11,115 nucleotides of DNA, taken from contig DAOWNN010000041.1 of assembly GCA_030642585.1 (NCBI GenBank), positions 1 to 11,115 of the forward strand. The letters are read 5' to 3'. This document shows, piece after piece, positions 7,095 to 11,115 of the stretch (the stretch's first letter is position 1; each line of letters starts with the position of its first letter). The notes below the pieces were generated by a model. The model was not told the DNA's origin. It did not search any database and saw only the letters and a list, made by a program, of their open reading frames with translations. Origin of the DNA: Bacteroidota bacterium (GTDB lineage: Bacteria > Bacteroidota > Bacteroidia > Bacteroidales > VadinHA17). A program made the translations under genes and the position numbers.

Positions 7095-7122
7095 ACTTTT
7101 ATCTTTTTACTTTTATCTTTAA
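7095..7122. repeat. 14-bp tandem duplication
   Basis: ACTTTTATCTTTTT (7095-7108) is followed directly by ACTTTTATCTTTAA (7109-7122), identical in the first 12 positions. It lies 11-38 bp past the sufB stop codon in the transcript direction. Confidence 0.75.
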
Positions 7123-7132
7123 TCTTTAGTTA

Positions 7133-8581
7133 TTACCCTACACTACCTTCCAGACTGATCTGAAGCAATTTCTGAGCTTCCACAGCAAACTCCATTGGAA
7201 GTTTGTTCAATACTTCCCTGGTATATCCATTAACAATAAGTGCAATTGCATCTTCCGTTGAAATCCCTCTCTGGTTACAATAAAATATCTGATCCTCCCC
7301 TATTTTAGATGTAGTTGCTTCATGCTCTATAATTGCACCTGGATTATCTGCTTCTATCTGGGGAAAAGTATGTGCACCACAACGATCTCCCAGCAGCAAT
7401 GAGTCACATTGAGAAAAATTCCTGGCATTTTCTGCATTTTTCAAGACTTTTACCAGGCCCCGGTAGCTATTGTTACTTTTGCCTGCTGATATTCCTTTTG
7501 AAACAATAATACTTTTGGTATTTTTCCCAACATGTATCATCTTAGTCCCTGTATCAGCCTGCTGATGATTGTTGGTGACAGCCACTGAAAAAAATTCTCC
7601 CACTGAATTATTACCTTTCAGAATACAACTTGGATACTTCCATGTAATGGCTGATCCTGTTTCTACCTGAGTCCATGAAATCTTAGAATTATCTCCCTTA
7701 CAAATTCCTCGCTTGGTAACAAAATTATAGATTCCTCCGATACCATCTTTATTTCCCGGGTACCAATTTTGAACAGTAGAATATTTTACCTCAGCATTTT
7801 CCATGGCAACAATTTCAACAATTGCAGCATGAAGTTGGTTTTCATCTCTTTGCGGAGCTGTGCAACCTTCCAGGTAACTTACATAAGATCCTTCGTCAGC
7901 AACAATTAATGTCCTTTCAAATTGTCCGGTATTGGCTGCATTGATCCTGAAATAAGTTGAAAGCTCCATAGGACAACGAACCCCTTTGGGAATATAGCAA
8001 AAAGAACCATCACTGAATACCGCAGAATTTAAGGTGGCAAAAAAATTATCGGAATAGGGAACCACTGATCCCATATATTTCTTAATAAGGTCAGGGTGTT
8101 CCTGAACAGCCTCACTGAATGAACAAAAAATAATTCCCAATTCAGCAAGTGTTTCCTTAAAGGTAGTTTTAACTGAAACGCTATCTATTACCGCATCCAC
8201 TGCAACCCCTGTAAGTCTTTTCTGCTCATCCAAAGAAATTCCCAGTTTATCAAAAGTTTCTTTCAATTCAGGATCTACATCATCCAGACTATCCAAAACA
8301 GGTTTTTTCTTCGGGGCAGCATAATAGATTATGTCCTGGTAATCAATTTCAGGAATTTTTAAATGGGCCCAACCAGGCATTTTCATAGATTGCCAGTGCC
8401 TGAAAGCTTTTAGGCGATACTCCAGCATGAAATCAGGTTCATTTTTCTTTTTCGAAATCCTGCGAACAGTTTCCTCATTTAATCCTTTTGGAATAGTTTC
8501 CATTTCAATATCAGAATGGAAACCATACTTATATTCTCCCTGAGTTATATCATTTAGTATTTTATCTTGCTCTTTTTCCAT
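7133..8581 (-). CDS. sufB: Fe-S cluster assembly scaffold protein SufB
   Basis: SufB is the core scaffold on which sulfur from SufE is reduced and assembled with iron into a cluster, together with SufC and SufD. The 482-residue protein matches family length. Landmarks are the N-terminal helical part ending in MKMPGWAHL (66-74), YIPKGVRCPMELSTYFRIN (196-214), SYLEGCTAP with Cys240 (the sulfur-entry cysteine, corresponding from memory to E. coli Cys254), QCDSLLLGDRCGAHTFPQIE with Cys392 and Cys401 (Cys392 aligning with E. coli Cys405), and EHEATTSKIGEDQIFYC (419-435), which carries the Glu-His-Glu ligand region. The C-terminal helices contact SufC. It is first in the operon, divergent from thiL, with a candidate promoter and an 18-bp dyad in its leader. 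The ATG at 8581 agrees with the family N-terminus; the nearby upstream GTG is out of frame. Confidence 0.98.
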   Translation of the reverse strand: MEKEQDKILNDITQGEYKYGFHSDIEMETIPKGLNEETVRRISKKKNEPDFMLEYRLKAFRHWQSMKMPGWAHLKIPEIDYQDIIYYAAPKKKPVLDSLDDVDPELKETFDKLGISLDEQKRLTGVAVDAVIDSVSVKTTFKETLAELGIIFCSFSEAVQEHPDLIKKYMGSVVPYSDNFFATLNSAVFSDGSFCYIPKGVRCPMELSTYFRINAANTGQFERTLIVADEGSYVSYLEGCTAPQRDENQLHAAIVEIVAMENAEVKYSTVQNWYPGNKDGIGGIYNFVTKRGICKGDNSKISWTQVETGSAITWKYPSCILKGNNSVGEFFSVAVTNNHQQADTGTKMIHVGKNTKSIIVSKGISAGKSNNSYRGLVKVLKNAENARNFSQCDSLLLGDRCGAHTFPQIEADNPGAIIEHEATTSKIGEDQIFYCNQRGISTEDAIALIVNGYTREVLNKLPMEFAVEAQKLLQISLEGSVG

Positions 8582-8596
8582 ATTTTTGCACTCACG

Positions 8597-8614
8597 GGGT
8601 AATTGACTTTACCC
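8597..8614. promoter_or_regulatory. 18-bp dyad in the sufB leader (possible operator or RNA hairpin)
   Basis: GGGTAA-N6-TTACCC is a perfect inverted repeat centred 24 nt upstream of the sufB ATG and downstream of the candidate -7 box. In the mRNA it would make a 6-bp stem with a 6-nt loop ending 15 nt before the start codon, covering the usual ribosome footprint. It could also bind a dimeric repressor. I do not recognise it as a Fur, IscR/Rrf2 or OxyR site. Confidence 0.4.
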
Positions 8615-8650
8615 AAACATCTCCTTATTGATATTTAATCTAAATAAGGA

Positions 8651-8658
8651 CAAAGATA
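8651..8658 (-). promoter_or_regulatory. Candidate -7 box of the suf operon
   Basis: On the minus strand this reads TATCTTTG, an exact TAnnTTTG match. A start near 8644 would give a leader of about 63 nt that includes the 18-bp dyad and an AAGGAG sequence at about 8622-8627. The -33 element is weak: only TTTA-like text is seen at the expected distance. Confidence 0.42.
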
Positions 8659-8719
8659 ATATTTTTTTTATCACATAAAGATGATATTGGCTTATTCATA
8701 GAAAATTTATAAAACAAAA

Positions 8720-9766
8720 ATGGAAGATAGAAACAAGTCCAAAACAGAGCTTTCTGAAATTGGAGAATTTGGATTAATTGACCGCTTAACCAAAGATTTA
8801 AAAAACAAAAATACAAGTACTGTATTTGGAGTTGGGGATGATGCTACATTGCTGAGGTACAGGGAAAAAGATATTCTTGTCAGCACAGATTTGTTGCTGG
8901 AAGGTGTCCATTTCAATCTTACGTATACACCTCTTAAACATCTTGGATATAAGGCTGCAGTTGTAAATTTTTCGGATATCTATGCAATGAATGGAAGGCC
9001 TCAACAAATTACTGTTTCGCTGGGCATTTCTTCGAAGCTTATGCTTGAAGATATTGAAAGCATTTATGAAGGGATCAAGCTGGCTTGTGAAGAATATGGT
9101 GTTGATATAGTTGGTGGAGACACTTCCACATCATTAACCGGATTGATTATAAGTATTACAGTTATTGGAGATCCCATTGGAGAAAATGTGGTCTTCAGAA
9201 ATTCTGCAAAAGAGAATGACTTAATTTGTGTATCAGGCAACCTGGGAAGTGCTTACCTTGGATTACAGGTTTTGGAAAGAGAAAGAATACTATTTGAAGA
9301 AGGGAAAGGGGTTTCGCCCAATCTTGAAGGATACGAATATATTATTGGTCGCCAGTTAAAACCCGAAGCCAGGAAAGAGATTATCGAATCTTTATGGAAA
9401 AGCAAGATTTTTCCGACATCCATGATTGACATATCTGATGGGCTCACCTCAGAACTTTTACATATTAGTAAATCATCCAATTGTGGGTGTCATATTTACT
9501 CAGAGAAAATTCCAATCTCTGAAGAATCTGTACGTACAGCTGAAGAATTAAATATGGATCCTATAACTGCAGCATTAAATGGAGGAGAGGATTATGAATT
9601 GTTATTTACTGTGAATATTCATGACCATGAAAAAATCAAACAGATGAAAGATGTAAGTATTATTGGTCATATTGTGAACCAGGAAAAAGGGAATAAATTA
9701 ATTACTCCTGATGGACTGGCTATGGAATTGCAGGCACAGGGATGGAAACATATGAAAGAAGGCTAA
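8720..9766 (+). CDS. thiL: Thiamine-monophosphate kinase ThiL
   Basis: ThiL phosphorylates thiamine monophosphate with ATP to thiamine diphosphate, the active cofactor. The 348-residue protein has the PurM/AIR-synthetase-like ATP-binding fold: the GVGDDATLL Mg-binding segment (37-45), STDLLLEGVHF (55-65), NFSDIYAMNGRPQ (83-95), VGGDTS (131-136), SMIDISDGL (234-242) with the metal-binding Asp pattern, and NGGEDYELLF (287-296). All of the usual acidic residues are present, so it should be active. The start is the first ATG, with no Shine-Dalgarno. It is a single-gene unit divergent from sufB (138-bp spacer) and convergent with lpxB. The stop codon is embedded in a GGCTAA hexamer repeat that repeats the in-frame stop. 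Confidence 0.97.
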   Translation: MEDRNKSKTELSEIGEFGLIDRLTKDLKNKNTSTVFGVGDDATLLRYREKDILVSTDLLLEGVHFNLTYTPLKHLGYKAAVVNFSDIYAMNGRPQQITVSLGISSKLMLEDIESIYEGIKLACEEYGVDIVGGDTSTSLTGLIISITVIGDPIGENVVFRNSAKENDLICVSGNLGSAYLGLQVLERERILFEEGKGVSPNLEGYEYIIGRQLKPEARKEIIESLWKSKIFPTSMIDISDGLTSELLHISKSSNCGCHIYSEKIPISEESVRTAEELNMDPITAALNGGEDYELLFTVNIHDHEKIKQMKDVSIIGHIVNQEKGNKLITPDGLAMELQAQGWKHMKEG

Positions 9767-9780
9767 GGCTAAGGCTAAGG
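9761..9780. repeat. GGCTAA hexamer repeat over the thiL stop codon
   Basis: Three exact GGCTAA units (9761-9766, 9767-9772, 9773-9778) are followed by GG. The first unit encodes the final Gly and the TAA stop. As the unit is six bases long, the second and third also present in-frame TAA codons. Confidence 0.9.
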
Positions 9781-9808
9781 TACGTGAATAGTGTTTTAAA
9801 AGAAGCAT

Positions 9809-9829
9809 AATCACTGATTGTGATTTTTT
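9809..9829 (+). terminator. Intrinsic terminator after thiL, possibly shared with lpxB
   Basis: AATCAC-TGATT-GTGATT forms a 6-bp stem with a 5-nt loop and is followed by a T-run (TTTTTT, 9824-9829) on the plus strand, 43 bp after the thiL stop. On the minus strand the same hairpin lies 10 bp past the lpxB stop with a weaker, interrupted T-rich tail (CTTCTTTT), so it may work in both directions. The stem is short and AT-rich, so strength is uncertain. Confidence 0.55.
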
Positions 9830-9838
9830 CATGACTGC

Positions 9839-10975
9839 CTACTTCTTACTACTCCCGGTTAAATCATTAATAATACCTTTTGCAGCACGGTCTGATGCTC
9901 CTGCTCCTCCAAGTTCTTTTACAAGATCATCATATTTTTGTATCATATTGCCGCGGTAAGAACGATCATTTAGTAAGAGGGATAATTCATTTTCTATGTT
10001 TTCCGGGTTCATTTCATTCTGGATTAATTCTTTGATGACAGAATCATCCATGATCAAATTTACTATAGAAATATAGCGTACATTAACCAGATTTTTAACA
10101 ATAAAATAAGATATAGCCCCGGCTTTATAACAAACCACCTGAGGAACCTTAAATAAAGCCGCTTCAAGGGTTGCAGTTCCACTTGTCACCAATGCAGCTT
10201 CTGAAAATTTCAACAATTCATAAGTTTGGTTTCTAACAAGCTTTAGTTTATATTTTCGCAAATATGGTTCATACATTTCCTCTTTTATGGAAGGTGCTGC
10301 AGCAATTACAAATTCATGCTTCCTGAATTTCTCACTCATCATGGCCATAATTGGAAGCTGTACCCGTATTTCCTGGTTCCTGCTTCCCGGGAGAAGAGCT
10401 ATTATGGGTTTTCCTGACAGTTTGTGCAAATTGTAAAACTCTTCTTTTGGCAGATGATTACCGGAATTAAATTTCCGGATTTCATCCAGAAGTGGATGCC
10501 CAACATACTCAACATCAAAATTAAACTGCTTATAAAATTCCTTTTCAAAAGGGAGAATGGAGAATAGCTTATCCACTACACTTTTTATAATATTCACCCT
10601 CGATTTTCTCCATGCCCATACCTGCGGAGAAATATAATAGTAAATTTTCAAGTCCGGATTTCTTACCATTTTTGCCACTCTTAGATTAAACCCTGAATAA
10701 TCAATCAGAATGAGGGCATCAGGCTTGTAACTACGAAGATCCTTTTCCGCCAGAACAAAGTTTTTCCGAATGGTTCTTAAATTCCATAGTACCGGAAACA
10801 GGCCCATAAATGCATGCTTCCGGTAATGCATTATCAGGTTTCCGGTTGCAGCCTCCATTTTATCACCGCCCCAAACCCTGAACTCCGCTTTGGTATCCAC
10901 TTCTTTTATGGCATGAATCAAATTCGAACCATGCAAATCTCCGGAAGCCTCCCCTGCGATTATATAATATTTCAC
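9839..10975 (-). CDS. lpxB: Lipid-A-disaccharide synthase LpxB
   Basis: LpxB is a peripheral inner-membrane glycosyltransferase (GT19) that joins UDP-2,3-diacylglucosamine and lipid X into the disaccharide of lipid A. From the chosen start it has 378 residues, the family length. Motifs are YYIIAGEASGDLHGSNL (3-19), the MGLFPVLWNL membrane-facing segment (57-66), DYSGFNLR (92-99), YYISPQVWAWRKSRV (113-127), VGHPLLDE (158-165), LLPGSRNQEI (194-203), and TSGTATLEAALFKVPQVVCYK (264-284). I prefer the GTG at 10975, because its protein begins exactly at the conserved MKYYIIAGEASGD. The longer reading from the TTG at 11008 adds 11 residues without family counterpart and would begin upstream of the candidate transcription start. 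It faces the convergent thiL and is divergent from the exported-protein gene at 11060. Confidence 0.95.
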   Translation of the reverse strand: MKYYIIAGEASGDLHGSNLIHAIKEVDTKAEFRVWGGDKMEAATGNLIMHYRKHAFMGLFPVLWNLRTIRKNFVLAEKDLRSYKPDALILIDYSGFNLRVAKMVRNPDLKIYYYISPQVWAWRKSRVNIIKSVVDKLFSILPFEKEFYKQFNFDVEYVGHPLLDEIRKFNSGNHLPKEEFYNLHKLSGKPIIALLPGSRNQEIRVQLPIMAMMSEKFRKHEFVIAAAPSIKEEMYEPYLRKYKLKLVRNQTYELLKFSEAALVTSGTATLEAALFKVPQVVCYKAGAISYFIVKNLVNVRYISIVNLIMDDSVIKELIQNEMNPENIENELSLLLNDRSYRGNMIQKYDDLVKELGGAGASDRAAKGIINDLTGSSKK

Positions 10976-10990
10976 GATATTTTTTCGATA

Positions 10991-11004
10991 TTTACAAATG
11001 TAAA
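10991..11004 (-). promoter_or_regulatory. Candidate lpxB -7 box within a 14-bp dyad
   Basis: The minus strand at 11002-10995 reads TACATTTG, an exact TAnnTTTG match. It lies inside the dyad TTTACA-AA-TGTAAA (10991-11004), so a protein bound to the dyad would block the promoter. Transcription would begin near 10988, giving a short leader of about 13 nt before the GTG at 10975. No strong -33 element is seen. Confidence 0.35.
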
Positions 11005-11059
11005 TCAATTATTCATAGTTTTCTTTAAAACCGCCCTTTTTGATAAGCATTAAAAGTAA

Positions 11060-11115
11060 ATGAGAATCCGAATTATTATATTATTCATTTTCATACTTCC
11101 TTTGCCTGTTTCAGG
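11060..11115 (+). CDS. Start of a probable exported protein (cut by window edge)
   Basis: From the ATG at 11060 the frame stays open to the end, 18 codons plus two bases. The visible residues are two positive charges close to the N-terminus (MRIR) followed by a hydrophobic stretch (IIILFIFILPLPVS), the pattern of a Sec signal peptide. There is no lipobox cysteine in the visible part, but it may lie beyond the edge. It is divergent from lpxB across 84 bp. No family can be assigned from 18 residues, and a false start is possible. Confidence 0.5.
   Translation, partial: MRIRIIILFIFILPLPVS

Larger units (their letters stand above)
6910..7132. other. 223-bp low-complexity spacer inside the suf operon
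   Basis: The gap between the sufB stop and the sufC start is far longer than the other suf junctions (1-bp overlap to 22 bp). It is strongly strand-asymmetric: the plus strand from about 7020 to 7130 is pyrimidine-rich, so the transcribed strand is purine-rich. It contains a 7-bp tandem repeat and a 14-bp duplication. I see no hairpin followed by a T-run that would end transcription, no gene, and no exact TAnnTTTG box with a plausible distance to sufC on the minus strand. Confidence 0.6.

Noticed and set aside
8610..8621. Mini-ORF ATG-TTT-GGG-TAA in the sufB leader next to AAGGAG
   Set aside because: The Shine-Dalgarno-like sequence directly abuts the ATG, with no spacing, so initiation is unlikely. 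Three codons alone are not evidence of a leader peptide.
850..9766. Functional link between the YjbQ-type gene and thiL (both have thiamine associations)
   Set aside because: They are almost 7.5 kb apart, in separate transcription units, and the thiamine activity of YjbQ proteins is weak and of doubtful relevance.
1..11115. A hidden defence system, phage island or novel gene cluster
   Set aside because: All complete genes belong to well-known housekeeping families with intact motifs and ordinary order. No integrase, transposase, toxin or unknown conserved gene is visible.

Overview
The window looks like a chromosomal housekeeping segment from a Gram-negative member of the Bacteroidota (probably Bacteroidales or Marinilabiliales-like). 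I infer this from four things: AT-rich DNA, genes that mostly start without a Shine-Dalgarno, several upstream boxes matching the Bacteroidota -7 consensus TAnnTTTG, and the family-typical order sufB-C-D-S-E-SufT next to lpxB (lipid A synthesis, so an outer membrane is present). No phage, transposase, CRISPR array, rRNA or tRNA gene is visible.

Layout. Positions 1-774 (minus) hold the 5' part of a monoacylglycerol-lipase-like alpha/beta hydrolase that runs off the left edge. It is divergent from a YjbQ-family gene (850-1260, plus). A 447-bp gap (1261-1707) between convergent genes carries degenerate palindromic repeats. The minus strand from 8581 down to 1708 is the core of the window: sufB, a 223-bp repeat-containing spacer, then sufC, sufD, sufS, sufE and a SufT/DUF59 gene tightly packed, then queG after a 128-bp gap. 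thiL (8720-9766, plus) is divergent from sufB. lpxB (9839-10975, minus) converges on thiL across a hairpin terminator. The first codons of a probable exported protein begin at 11060 (plus) and run off the right edge.

How the genes work together. SufS takes sulfur from cysteine, SufE carries it, and SufB-SufC-SufD is the ATP-driven scaffold that assembles Fe-S clusters. SufT helps maturation or delivery to clients. QueG, the next gene, is a cobalamin enzyme with two [4Fe-4S] clusters and so a plausible client. ThiL makes thiamine diphosphate and LpxB makes the lipid A disaccharide; both are unrelated to the Suf pathway.

I found no convincing undescribed system. The points most worth a second look are non-coding: an 18-bp dyad in the sufB leader, the short-repeat spacer splitting sufB from sufC, the palindromic-repeat gap at 1261-1707, and a hexamer repeat that places three in-frame stop codons at the end of thiL.
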